Assembly: GCA_002437725.1 (NCBI GenBank)
Contig: DJRF01000013.1
Coordinates: 1 to 64,000, forward strand
Direction: 5' to 3'
Origin: Treponema sp. UBA6367
GTDB lineage: Bacteria > Spirochaetota > Spirochaetia > Treponematales > Treponemataceae
Length of the DNA stretch: 64,000 bases
Positions within the stretch are counted from its first letter, which is position 1, and every line of letters begins with the position of its first letter. Below the pieces are notes generated by a model. It worked only from the letters and a program-made list of their open reading frames with translations, was not told the origin of the DNA and made no database searches. Shown piece by piece: positions 43,619 through 52,494 of this stretch. Position numbers and translations under genes: made by a program.

Positions 43619-44854
43619 TTAAAAACCAATATAAACAGCTGCGTAGGCACCTATTCCTGATGCGCAGAAGCTTCTTGCAAAGTCGCTGCCTTGCACAGAC
43701 ACGCCTACATCAATTTCAAGAATGCGAAGATTTATTACAAGACCTAGCTGCTGTGTGAATACTTTGTTGTAATAATTTGAAGAAAGATTAAACCCAAGCA
43801 CATGGAATAAAAGCATATCGCAGCCAAAATCATATTCTAAAAAGCAGGTTGTTTTTCCATATTTTGAAAAAGGTTCGTTCAATCCTAAGCCCAAAAGACC
43901 ATTAAAAGAACACCAAGAACCAAAGGGACGCCATGCACATTGAAGGCCAAAACGCATAGGCCGGTTTATAACGTAAGGTTCATTTCCGTAAGAAATGTCA
44001 GACATTTCAGATGTAAAAGAAGAAGCGTCTTCTTCTTTAGAAACAAGGGCAACTACACTTTTAGCTTCAAAACCGACCTTGCAGTTCATGCCTGTTGAAT
44101 ATCCAAGCGTGCCAGGAACAATTGGCAGGCGCAAATACGCACCAGCAATAAGCGATTCAAGAACCTTTTGTTCCACAGTTGCAGAAATATCAAAACCGCA
44201 GCCAGAAGCAACATTTTCAAAAACTGAATCTTTGCAATCTTTATCAAAAATAGGCCGTGTATTAAAGCAGGTATACGCCATTAAATTTGCTTGAGCGAGA
44301 GCTTCAATTTTTCCATCCGGAGCATTTTTTAGATATGCAGTTGCGGAAGTTGTTTCTATATGGGCAACAGGAACAAATAGACTTGGTGTAAATTCAACAT
44401 GAAGTTGATTAATATCGCGTCCAAAAGATAAATCGAGGTGCGCAAAAATATCGGCATTTACTCCGCCATCAAAGTTTAAAGTTTCGTTAAGCTCGTTTCC
44501 TTTGCACAAAAAATCAATCAACGATTTTGAAAAATCAACTTTGCTGTAGCCGTCAATGCCAAGTTTTAGACCAAAACGAAATCCATTTGAAAGGTTTAAG
44601 TTCATGGAGAAATCCGGCGCAGCATTCATATCGAAAATCAAGCCGTCTTTTGGCAAATCATTTGCCAGTTTTTCAAGGTCAATAACAAGATTCTTTTTCA
44701 ATAAATCAGTAACACCAATTGCATTATTAGATATGCCTACAGGAGCCTTTACGCCAATTTCAAAATATCTTCTTGGCATTTTCAAGTAGTCGCCGCAAAA
44801 GGCTGAAACACAAATAACTATTTGCACTAAAAAAGAAATTATTAGCTTTTTCAT
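43619..44854 (-). CDS. Secreted beta-barrel-like protein, treponemal type
   Basis: The product is 411 residues. The signal peptide is MKKLIISFLVQIVICVSAFCG. The mature part alternates polar and hydrophobic residues in barrel fashion and ends with a C-terminal phenylalanine (AVYIGF), as in outer-membrane proteins. The start is at 44854, with GGAGG lying inside the last codons of the upstream lipoprotein gene, two bases after its stop; a longer in-frame start is rejected. No named family is recognised. It is probably the partner of the 897-residue lipoprotein encoded immediately upstream. Confidence 0.72.
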   Translation of the reverse strand: MKKLIISFLVQIVICVSAFCGDYLKMPRRYFEIGVKAPVGISNNAIGVTDLLKKNLVIDLEKLANDLPKDGLIFDMNAAPDFSMNLNLSNGFRFGLKLGIDGYSKVDFSKSLIDFLCKGNELNETLNFDGGVNADIFAHLDLSFGRDINQLHVEFTPSLFVPVAHIETTSATAYLKNAPDGKIEALAQANLMAYTCFNTRPIFDKDCKDSVFENVASGCGFDISATVEQKVLESLIAGAYLRLPIVPGTLGYSTGMNCKVGFEAKSVVALVSKEEDASSFTSEMSDISYGNEPYVINRPMRFGLQCAWRPFGSWCSFNGLLGLGLNEPFSKYGKTTCFLEYDFGCDMLLFHVLGFNLSSNYYNKVFTQQLGLVINLRILEIDVGVSVQGSDFARSFCASGIGAYAAVYIGF

Positions 44855-44856
44855 AA

Positions 44857-47550
44857 TTATTTTCCTCCCCAAATAGAAACTTCGCCATCTGTTATAACTT
44901 CCATAGAAAATGCAATCTTTGCATCTGTAAAGTATGGAACTGTAACCGTGCCTTTTGGAAGCTCTGCGTAAAATTCCGGGTTATAAGGATAAGTTTTTAG
45001 CATTTCAATAACATCGCTGCCCTTTATGGCTATAGTATCCTTGCCTAAATCAAGATTGAACTGCTTTCCTGGAAGGCCAAAGTAAATTTTAGCGCTGGCA
45101 TTATTGCTATAATCCAAAAAGTCTTCTGAAACTTTGTATTTTAGATTTACAGAATCAATTACTTCCAAGAATTTTTCATAAGAAGACATATCTGTTGCTT
45201 CTGAGCGATTAAAAAAATCTGTTTCTTCAGAAGATTCCTTTCCATTGTTTTTTAATTTTTTTAAATCAAGCTTTGTGTTGTCAGCGATGTCAAAAATCAA
45301 AGGAACTATAATTCTTGCTTCAATAGGAATACAAATATCTTGCGCAGATTCTTTTTTTAGTTTTTCGTAAAACTCTTTCGAAATTTCAATTTCGCTGCTA
45401 GAAGCGCCGCCAGAAGAACCTGAAACGGTCATGTCGTAGCCAAACTTTATTGTACTGCTAGTGCTTTTGTTTTCCGAATTAAATAGTTTTGCAATATCTG
45501 AAGAATATGCCGACGCTTTGCTTTTGTCCTGAGTCAAAATTACTTCTTTTGAATCGTTAAACTTTAATTCCTGTTCTTTTACAAAATCCAACGGCTTTGA
45601 TTCAGTTTCAGAACCCAAAATATACACAATTTTTTCATCGGTATTTTCTCCCGATTTTGCATAAAGTTTTCCAGAAAAAGAATTAGTATCCAATCCACTT
45701 ACGCCTGGATTTATAAAATAAAGATATAATTCTATTTGCTTAAACGAAATGTTTCCAAAATCCGAGAAACTTTCTTTTATAGAGTCAAACATTGAATCAA
45801 GGCTGATTTTTGAATCTTGCTCGCCTTTTAAACCGCTAAGACCAGACTCAGACATTTTTACAGTAATCGATTTCCAGTCGAAAATTGGCTCAACGTTTAT
45901 TAAAATAGAATACGTGTTACCCGGTTCAATGCCAGTCAAGGTTGTGTAATATTCCTTGCCAATTTCAGGATTTTGCGCAGCACCTGGAAAAAACAATTTT
46001 GGTTCAAGCACAAAACTTGTAGAGTCGGTAACGGCAATTTCTTTATCTTGCTTACAAAAATCTTTTTCTTCAGTTTGACTTCCCAACACTCCAGACGCTT
46101 TTAATGCAAGTTCTTTGTCCAAGCCTAAAAGCTCGCACTTGTAGCTGACTTTAAAATCGTTTCCACTAGGAAGTTCATTTTTATAAGTAATTTTTAGCCC
46201 CGAAGGATTTAGCACAATTTTTGAAACGTCGTTTGCAATCTGCGCGCCAAAGTTGTTTTCAATTTTTTCAATCGCAAATTCATCCTTGTGATTTTTTAAA
46301 TCTAATACGACTGATTTTAGTTTACTAATGTTACATTCTGGAAGAATTTCAATTTTTATAGGCTCGCCATTTTTAAGAACCACAGATGCATTTTCTAGTT
46401 TATAGTTTACACTTCCTTCAAACTTTATTTTGATTGGACTTTCCGAAAAGTTTTTGCCTTTTAAATCATAACTGCGGTCAAAAATTGTCTGCTCTGATTC
46501 AGTTTTATTCCAATCATTCTCTTTAACTGAAAGAGATTCTGAAAGTTCAACATTGCGGGAAATAACTTTTAGTCCTTTAACTTCAGACGGAACAGTGGAA
46601 GCAAGCTGCACAAAACCGCTTTCTACTTCGCAAGAAACAAAGGATGCGTCTGGCGTTATGGTAATCTCATTGTTTATAGTTATTACTTTTTCTGGAAGAG
46701 TAAGACCGCTGACTTCGCTTATACAAATATCTTCAATTTTCGGTGTAATCTTATAGCTTGAACTTCCGCCAGATTCAAAACTGCCGTATACAAAAAGCTC
46801 CATTTTAGGAGTAATTGTTTTTCCGCTAAGTTCTAACGAAACTGATGAACTAGTTGAAAAATCAATATTTTCTTTGACTGCAATTTGTGTTCCATCGCTA
46901 GCGCAAAGTTCGACTGTAAGATTTGTTGGAACAAAAGGCGTGCCTGTCCGCTCAATAAGAAGGGTTCCCGTTTTTAGCAGCATTGTAGAAAATCCGCCGT
47001 CTGTAATTTGAACATTTACATCCCGCTTTAGATTTTTTTCTTCCGCATCGGCTTTAGAAAGAACTTGACCTCCAAGCGCGGCTTCGCTTATATCAACGGG
47101 TTCAATATTAAACTGCGCCTCGCCATCAGTTCCAAAAAGCATTTCATTTATATCAATTTCATTTACAGTTTCGGCAGAGGAATCTGCAGCAAGTTTTGGA
47201 ACTTCGATTTTTTGATCAATTTTTTTGCCTTCAAACGTAGGTATATTTATTTCAGAGAAATTTTTATCAGCAAGGTTGATTTTTATGGCTTCAATCGGAT
47301 AAGAAACCAGATACTGCATTTTTGTATTTCCACTAGGATTGTAAACATACACCTTTGGATCTTTTTCAGTGCTGCCCATAGAAGAGCCAAGTTTTTCTGC
47401 AGAAATATATTCTTTTAAATCAAAATCTTTTTCACCAAATGAAAACGAATACTTTGCTTTTGTTTTAATAGAAATAGATTCAGGAATTTCCATTCCGCAA
47501 GAGAAAAAAATTGGAATCAAAATAAAAAGACAAAATAATTTTCTTTTCAT
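44857..47550 (-). CDS. Large lipoprotein of unknown function
   Basis: The product is 897 residues. The lipobox IFFSC ends the signal peptide at about residue 15, followed by GMEIPESISIKTK. The body is made of beta-rich stretches with many Lys/Glu/Ser residues and no catalytic motif. It is unlike the giant Ig proteins in linker pattern, although beta-sandwich modules are likely. GGAG lies 8 nt before the ATG at 47550; the in-frame extension to 47568 is not needed. It is the first gene of a two-gene unit with the barrel-like protein. Confidence 0.75.
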   Translation of the reverse strand: MKRKLFCLFILIPIFFSCGMEIPESISIKTKAKYSFSFGEKDFDLKEYISAEKLGSSMGSTEKDPKVYVYNPSGNTKMQYLVSYPIEAIKINLADKNFSEINIPTFEGKKIDQKIEVPKLAADSSAETVNEIDINEMLFGTDGEAQFNIEPVDISEAALGGQVLSKADAEEKNLKRDVNVQITDGGFSTMLLKTGTLLIERTGTPFVPTNLTVELCASDGTQIAVKENIDFSTSSSVSLELSGKTITPKMELFVYGSFESGGSSSYKITPKIEDICISEVSGLTLPEKVITINNEITITPDASFVSCEVESGFVQLASTVPSEVKGLKVISRNVELSESLSVKENDWNKTESEQTIFDRSYDLKGKNFSESPIKIKFEGSVNYKLENASVVLKNGEPIKIEILPECNISKLKSVVLDLKNHKDEFAIEKIENNFGAQIANDVSKIVLNPSGLKITYKNELPSGNDFKVSYKCELLGLDKELALKASGVLGSQTEEKDFCKQDKEIAVTDSTSFVLEPKLFFPGAAQNPEIGKEYYTTLTGIEPGNTYSILINVEPIFDWKSITVKMSESGLSGLKGEQDSKISLDSMFDSIKESFSDFGNISFKQIELYLYFINPGVSGLDTNSFSGKLYAKSGENTDEKIVYILGSETESKPLDFVKEQELKFNDSKEVILTQDKSKASAYSSDIAKLFNSENKSTSSTIKFGYDMTVSGSSGGASSSEIEISKEFYEKLKKESAQDICIPIEARIIVPLIFDIADNTKLDLKKLKNNGKESSEETDFFNRSEATDMSSYEKFLEVIDSVNLKYKVSEDFLDYSNNASAKIYFGLPGKQFNLDLGKDTIAIKGSDVIEMLKTYPYNPEFYAELPKGTVTVPYFTDAKIAFSMEVITDGEVSIWGGK

Positions 47551-47722
47551 AAGCACATCTCCAATCATAAAATATTTTACACTTGTAAATATAATCCAAT
47601 AACTTATTCAGGTCAAATGCATTGTTACGTACCATTATTACACCAAATCAAAGCGCATTGTTTTGCAAAGCGCCTGCATATTCTTTTATTTTAGGATGAA
47701 ACAGAACTTTTATTTTATTGCA

Positions 47723-47752
47723 TTGAATTTTTTTATCCATTCGTACTAATAT
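47723..47752 (+). promoter_or_regulatory. Candidate leaderless promoter of the acetyltransferase gene
   Basis: TTGAAT, an 18-bp spacer and TAATAT ending 6 nt before the ATG at 47759. No ribosome-binding sequence is visible. Confidence 0.4.
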
Positions 47753-47758
47753 AAAGTC

Positions 47759-48370
47759 ATGACTGAATTTGAAAAAATGATTGCGGAACAACCATACAAT
47801 TCTTTTGATTCTAGTTGCAAAACAAAAATGGAAGAAAATAGAAAAAAATTGTATGAATACAACAGCTTGCCGCCAGAACGCTGGGGCGAAAAAAAAGAGC
47901 TTATAAAAAGTATTTTAGGAAAAACTGGCAAAAATGTGCATGTAGAGCCTCCTTTTCACTGCGATTACGGCATAAACATTGAAGTTGGAGAAAATTTTTA
48001 TGCGAACTACAATCTTGTTGTTCTAGATTGCGCAAAAGTCATTATAGGAAACAATGTTCTTATTGCTCCGAATGTAGGAATCTATACAGCAGGACATCCA
48101 ATCGATTCTGAGATGAGAAAACACGTTGAGTATGGAATCACAATTACGATTGGAAACAACGTTTGGATTGGCGGAAACGTTGTAATTCTTCCAGGCGTCC
48201 ACATTGGAAACGGCTGTGTGATTGGAGCTGGAAGCGTAGTTACAAAAGACATTCCTGACAATGTAGTTGCATTTGGAAACCCTTGCAAAGTTGTTAGACA
48301 AATTACCGAAGAAGATAAAAAATACTACTTCAAAAAGAGGGAAATTTCATCTGATTATGGAAGAAAATAA
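47759..48370 (+). CDS. Maltose/galactoside-type O-acetyltransferase (left-handed beta-helix)
   Basis: The product is 203 residues. The N-terminal Mac domain (EKMIAEQPYNSFD, EENRKKLYEYNSLPPERW) is followed by the hexapeptide-repeat helix with the catalytic histidine in TAGHPIDSEMR (about 115) and the end motif GAGSVVTKDIPDNVVAFGNP. The family acetylates sugars with acetyl-CoA, and Maa and LacA are the closest kinds; the real acceptor is unknown. Its last 14 nt overlap the OppF-type ATPase gene. Confidence 0.92.
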   Translation: MTEFEKMIAEQPYNSFDSSCKTKMEENRKKLYEYNSLPPERWGEKKELIKSILGKTGKNVHVEPPFHCDYGINIEVGENFYANYNLVVLDCAKVIIGNNVLIAPNVGIYTAGHPIDSEMRKHVEYGITITIGNNVWIGGNVVILPGVHIGNGCVIGAGSVVTKDIPDNVVAFGNPCKVVRQITEEDKKYYFKKREISSDYGRK

Positions 48371-49307
48371 AATTCTTTTGGTACAAAATCTTTCAAAGAC
48401 TTTTAGTTTGGAAGCTGGCTTTTTTGCAAAAAATAAAAAAACCGTTTATGCGGTAAACGATGTTTCCTTTGCTGTAAAAAAAGGCGAAACCTATGGGATT
48501 GTCGGTGAATCAGGCTGCGGAAAAACAACAACTGTACGTTTAATAATCCAAATGTATAAGCCAACTTCTGGAAAAATTCTGTTCTGCGGTCAAGATATTT
48601 CTCAATACAATAGAAAACAACTTAAACTTTACCGCGAAAAAGTAAAATATATATTTCAAGACCCAGCCCGCTCATTAAACCCTAGAATGACAATTTTTGA
48701 AGTTCTTACTGCAGGCCTAAAATATTCAGAACAATGGAAAGGCAAAAAAGAAGCTTGGATTTTATGTGAAAAAACAATGGAAGAAGTAGGTCTTAATCCC
48801 GAAGAGTTAAATCGAAGACCTGCAGAATTTTCTGGAGGCCAGCGCCAAAGAATTTCTATTGCACGCGGATTAATTATGAATCCCTTGCTTTTAATTTGCG
48901 ACGAGGTTGTTTCTGCTTTAGACGTTTCTATTCAGTCGCAGATTTTAAAATTGCTCGCAGAACTAAAACAGCGTCGCGGATTAAGCTACATTTTTATAAC
49001 ACACGATTTAAAAGTCGCCTGCTATTTCTGTGATACCATAGGCGTTATGTATAGAGGCATTCTTGTAGAGGAAGCTCCTGCAGCCGATTTGTATAAAACA
49101 GCCCAGCATCCATACACAAAATTGCTTTTTGAAGGAGCTCTTGGAAAACAAACAGAATCAAATACTGAAGTAAAAACCGTTCTTGAAAATGAAAACTGCT
49201 GTCCTTTTGCTTATAGATGTCCAAAGGCAAGCGAACGCTGTAAAGCCGAGCTTCCAGACTTTGTAACAACAGCACAATCGCACAGAACAAGGTGCTTTAA
49301 CATCTGA
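48357..49307 (+). CDS. OppF/DppF-type ABC transporter ATPase, without permease genes
   Basis: The product is 316 residues. Walker A GESGCGKTT (about 45), the ABC signature FSGGQRQRISIARGL (about 160) and Walker B LLLICDEVVSALDVS are all intact. The C-terminal oligopeptide-family tail with CPFAYRCPKASERC is present. It should energise a peptide (or nickel) importer, yet no permease, binding protein or OppD partner is in the window. The ATG lies inside the acetyltransferase gene with GAGGG about 15 nt upstream, so translation is probably coupled. Permeases may be elsewhere in the genome. Confidence 0.9.
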   Translation: MEENKILLVQNLSKTFSLEAGFFAKNKKTVYAVNDVSFAVKKGETYGIVGESGCGKTTTVRLIIQMYKPTSGKILFCGQDISQYNRKQLKLYREKVKYIFQDPARSLNPRMTIFEVLTAGLKYSEQWKGKKEAWILCEKTMEEVGLNPEELNRRPAEFSGGQRQRISIARGLIMNPLLLICDEVVSALDVSIQSQILKLLAELKQRRGLSYIFITHDLKVACYFCDTIGVMYRGILVEEAPAADLYKTAQHPYTKLLFEGALGKQTESNTEVKTVLENENCCPFAYRCPKASERCKAELPDFVTTAQSHRTRCFNI

Positions 49308-49329
49308 TTTCTTTTACTTTTTTCTTTGT

Positions 49330-49358
49330 TTGACATTATTATAAAAAAAGTCTATACC
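49330..49358 (+). promoter_or_regulatory. Promoter of the MATE gene, candidate leaderless start
   Basis: A perfect TTGACA (49330-49335), exactly 17 bp, then TATACC (49353-49358), ending 7 nt before the ATG at 49366. No ribosome site lies between. Confidence 0.6.
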
Positions 49359-49365
49359 TTGTGCT

Positions 49366-50724
49366 ATGACAAAAACAAGACAAATAGATATGACAACTGG
49401 CTCGCTTTTTAAGAACATTGTTGTGTTTGGTCTGCCTTTGATTGCTACAAATATGTTGCAATCTCTTTTTACATTGGTAGATGCCGCAGTTGTCGGCAGA
49501 TATTCTGGAGCTCTTGCTTTAGGCGCGGTTGGCAGCGCTTCTCAACTTGTATTTTTCTTTGTAGGCTTTATTGTAGGAATTGCTTCTGCAGTGAACGTAA
49601 TTGTTGCATATTACATTGGCGCAAAAAATAAAAAAGAAACAGAAGACTTCCTTTTTACAGCATTTATTGTTTGCCTTGTCAGCGGTTTTGTTCTAATGCT
49701 GATTGCCATTTTGCTTGCGGAACCGATTTTAAAACTTTTGCACACAAAAGATGAACTTATCTTCGGCTGCAAAGTTTATTTTATAATCTATATGCTGGGT
49801 TTGCCAGCAACTGCGATTTACAACTTTGGAAATGCTGTTTTACGTTCCGCAGGCGACACAAAAAGACCGTTTTGGTACCTTGCAATTGCAGGCATTGTAA
49901 ATGTAATTCTAGACCTTGTCTTTGTGATATATTTTGAACTGAGCGTCGCTGGCGTTGCCATTGCCAGCACGATTTCTCAGTGCGTTTCAGCATTTCTAAT
50001 TTTTAGGGCAGTAAGAAAAGGCATTGGATTTGTAAGATTAAAATTTAAAGGACAAACTTTTCATGTTCACAAAGCAGGAAAACTTTTAAAAATAGGAATT
50101 CCGGCAGGTTTTCAAAGTTCGTTTTTTGCGTTTGCAAACATGTTTATTCAAATGGGCGTAAACAGTTTTGACGCGCTTGCGGTTTCTGGAATTTCTGCCG
50201 CAGAAAAAACAGATTACCTGGTTTTTAACATTTTAGACGGATTTTATTCATCTTGCGCATGTTTTATTGGACAAAACTACGGAGCAGGCAAAAAAGACCG
50301 CATTTTAAAAACTTACTTTATCAGCCTTGCTTACGCCGTTGGAGCCGCCACTATTCTTGGACTCTTATTTTATGCATTTGGAAGCCAAGTTATTTCGATT
50401 TTTACTAGCGATTCAGAAGCTATAGCTTACGGCTTGCGAAGACTTCATATTATGGCGCTGTCATACTGCATTGCGCCTTTTATGGACTGCGCAATAGCGG
50501 CAAGCCGCGGACTTGGAAAGACCTCCGTTCCTACGGTAATCGTTATCCTGGGTTCTTGCGTTTTCAGGATTATTTGGATTTTCACCATTTTTGCTATGTT
50601 CAAAACTATAGAATCGCTATTTTTGCTCTATAGCGTTTCTTGGGCAATTACAGCTTTAGCAGAAATAGTTTACTTTGTACACATATTCCGCAAAGTTCAC
50701 TCAAGCCAAGTTCAGTCGGCCTGA
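49366..50724 (+). CDS. MATE-family multidrug/Na+ exporter
   Basis: The product is 452 residues with about twelve membrane helices in two similar halves. The start (MTTGSLFKNIVVFGLPLIATNMLQSLFTLVDAAVVGR-type sequence) and GAKNKKETEDFLF and GQNYGAGKKDRILKTYF are typical of the bacterial NorM/DinF-like MATE branch. It would export cationic drugs or metabolites using Na+ or H+; the substrate is unknown. It ends 13 nt inside the convergent ABC ATPase gene, with no terminator between. Confidence 0.9.
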   Translation: MTKTRQIDMTTGSLFKNIVVFGLPLIATNMLQSLFTLVDAAVVGRYSGALALGAVGSASQLVFFFVGFIVGIASAVNVIVAYYIGAKNKKETEDFLFTAFIVCLVSGFVLMLIAILLAEPILKLLHTKDELIFGCKVYFIIYMLGLPATAIYNFGNAVLRSAGDTKRPFWYLAIAGIVNVILDLVFVIYFELSVAGVAIASTISQCVSAFLIFRAVRKGIGFVRLKFKGQTFHVHKAGKLLKIGIPAGFQSSFFAFANMFIQMGVNSFDALAVSGISAAEKTDYLVFNILDGFYSSCACFIGQNYGAGKKDRILKTYFISLAYAVGAATILGLLFYAFGSQVISIFTSDSEAIAYGLRRLHIMALSYCIAPFMDCAIAASRGLGKTSVPTVIVILGSCVFRIIWIFTIFAMFKTIESLFLLYSVSWAITALAEIVYFVHIFRKVHSSQVQSA

Positions 50725-51491
50725 GGACAATTAAATATTGGATGCGTAAATATTTTTAAGCCTTTTCCGAATGCTGATTCTAAGTTCTTTTCAGTAAAAA
50801 TATTTTTAACACAATCCGTTATAATCTTTTTTTCTAAAACAAGCGCTATTTTTTCTGAAAATCTTGCAGCCTTGTTTATATTGTGAATCGAAACTAAAAT
50901 CCCCTTGTCATGCTCTTTTGTCAATGCAGAAAGCCGCTGAAGAAGCTCGTTCTCGTATAAGGCATCTAAACTGGAAGAAGGTTCATCTAAAAGCAAAAAA
51001 TCTGTATTCTGTGCTAAAGAGCGAGCTATTCGCACTTTTTGAAATTCTCCGCCAGAAATTGAAAATATATCTTTAGACAAAAGATTTTTTATGTTTAGGA
51101 TTTTTGCCACATTTTCTACAATATCAAAATCTTCCTGTGTATAACAAAACTCCGACCAGGCAAATCTGCCGTTAAGTATAAAGTCAAAAACTTTTTGATT
51201 CCAGGCAGAAACTTCGTTTTGTTCCAGGTATGAAATCTTTCTAGCACGCATTTTGCTTTTTAACAAAAAAATGTCAGTCTCTTCAGAGTTTGATAAAAAT
51301 ATTTTGCCAGCTTTTAAAGTGCTTTTTTCAATTCCAGCCAGAGTTTTTAAAAGAGTTGATTTTCCGCTGCCGTTTCTTCCGCACAAACAAACAAATTCCC
51401 CCTTTTGAACGCAAATGTCCGCATTTTCAAGTAAATTTTGCGCTTCGTAGCCAATAAAAATTTCTTCAGCTTTTAGGCATTGCTTATTCAT
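50712..51491 (-). CDS. BtuD/FecE-type ABC transporter ATPase
   Basis: The product is 259 residues. Walker A GRNGSGKST (about 38), signature SGGEFQKVRIARSL (about 145) and Walker B FLLLDEPSSSLD are intact. It is the ATPase of a cobalamin/siderophore/heme-type importer together with the permease (51484-52494) and binding lipoprotein (52487-53365) upstream. The ATG overlaps the permease stop by 8 nt. Its 3' end overlaps the convergent MATE gene. Neighbouring B12-linked genes favour cobalamin over iron. Confidence 0.92.
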   Translation of the reverse strand: MNKQCLKAEEIFIGYEAQNLLENADICVQKGEFVCLCGRNGSGKSTLLKTLAGIEKSTLKAGKIFLSNSEETDIFLLKSKMRARKISYLEQNEVSAWNQKVFDFILNGRFAWSEFCYTQEDFDIVENVAKILNIKNLLSKDIFSISGGEFQKVRIARSLAQNTDFLLLDEPSSSLDALYENELLQRLSALTKEHDKGILVSIHNINKAARFSEKIALVLEKKIITDCVKNIFTEKNLESAFGKGLKIFTHPIFNCPQAD

Positions 51492-52494
51492 CAATATTTT
51501 CTTCCCTTTGCTTTGTTTGCTTTTTTGAATCTGGACTAAAAATCAGTGAAATAAAGAACGGCGCGCCCAAAAGCGAAGTTATAAGCCCTGCAGGAAACTC
51601 CGCAGGAGCAATTAAAACCCTTGCAAGAATATCGCTTAAAAGAAGTAAAATTGCTCCATAAAGCATGGAAATTGCCATGAAAAAAGTTCCCTTTGAGGTT
51701 TTTGTTTTATAAACTTTACGAGCGATATGTGGGGCAATTAAACCAACAAAGTTTATAGTTCCGCCTGCGCAAACCGAGCTTGAAACAGCAAAACTCACAG
51801 CAATTAAAATTTCAAGTTTTAGATTTGCAGTATTTAATCCTAAGGAGCGAGCAGAATTTTCACCACCTGCCATAAGATTTAGTTTGTTTGCACAAAGAAA
51901 AAACAAAATCATGGAAAAAGCGGATGGAAAAATTATAAATTTTAGTTCCGTCCAGCCGCGTCCATTAAAACTTCCTAAAATCCAAGTATAAATTCCGTGC
52001 AGTTCTTTTGTTTTTGTTAATAATATTATTGAAGAAATAGAAGAGTAAAAGGTGCCAAGCGCAGTTCCGCATAAAAGGATTACAGCAGTGCTGCCTTTTT
52101 TTTCTTTTGATGCCAAAAAAGTTACTAAAAGCCCAGACAAGATTGCTGTAAAGAAAGCGGCTATATTTATAGGAGAAACTGTTTTAAAAATAATTAAACT
52201 CGCTCCAAAAGATTGCGCAATCACAGCCCCAAGCGTTGCCCCTGAAGATATGCCTATGATTCCCGGCTCTGCAAGAGGATTCCTAAAGTACATTTGAAAG
52301 CAAACTCCACTGCCTGCAAGCAAAATACCGCTTAATGTGGCAAGGATTGCTCTGGGAAGTCTTAGGGAAATTAAAAGCTTGGCATTTTCTGTAGAAATTT
52401 TTTGTGCTCCAAGGAGCAAGGAAAGCACAAAACAGATTATCAGCACAAAAAAGGCGAGAAGTATATGTATTGTAAAACCCTTATCTTTATTCAT
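51484..52494 (-). CDS. BtuC/FecCD-type ABC permease
   Basis: The product is 336 residues with nine to ten membrane helices. Family signatures are visible: RLPRAILATLSGILLAGSG near residue 53, NPLAEPGIIGISSGATLGA near 84 and GTINFVGLIAPHIARK near 245. The ATG at 52494 overlaps the end of the binding-protein gene by 8 nt; a TTG 14 codons upstream is less likely. It forms the membrane channel of the three-part importer. Confidence 0.92.
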   Translation of the reverse strand: MNKDKGFTIHILLAFFVLIICFVLSLLLGAQKISTENAKLLISLRLPRAILATLSGILLAGSGVCFQMYFRNPLAEPGIIGISSGATLGAVIAQSFGASLIIFKTVSPINIAAFFTAILSGLLVTFLASKEKKGSTAVILLCGTALGTFYSSISSIILLTKTKELHGIYTWILGSFNGRGWTELKFIIFPSAFSMILFFLCANKLNLMAGGENSARSLGLNTANLKLEILIAVSFAVSSSVCAGGTINFVGLIAPHIARKVYKTKTSKGTFFMAISMLYGAILLLLSDILARVLIAPAEFPAGLITSLLGAPFFISLIFSPDSKKQTKQREENIDE

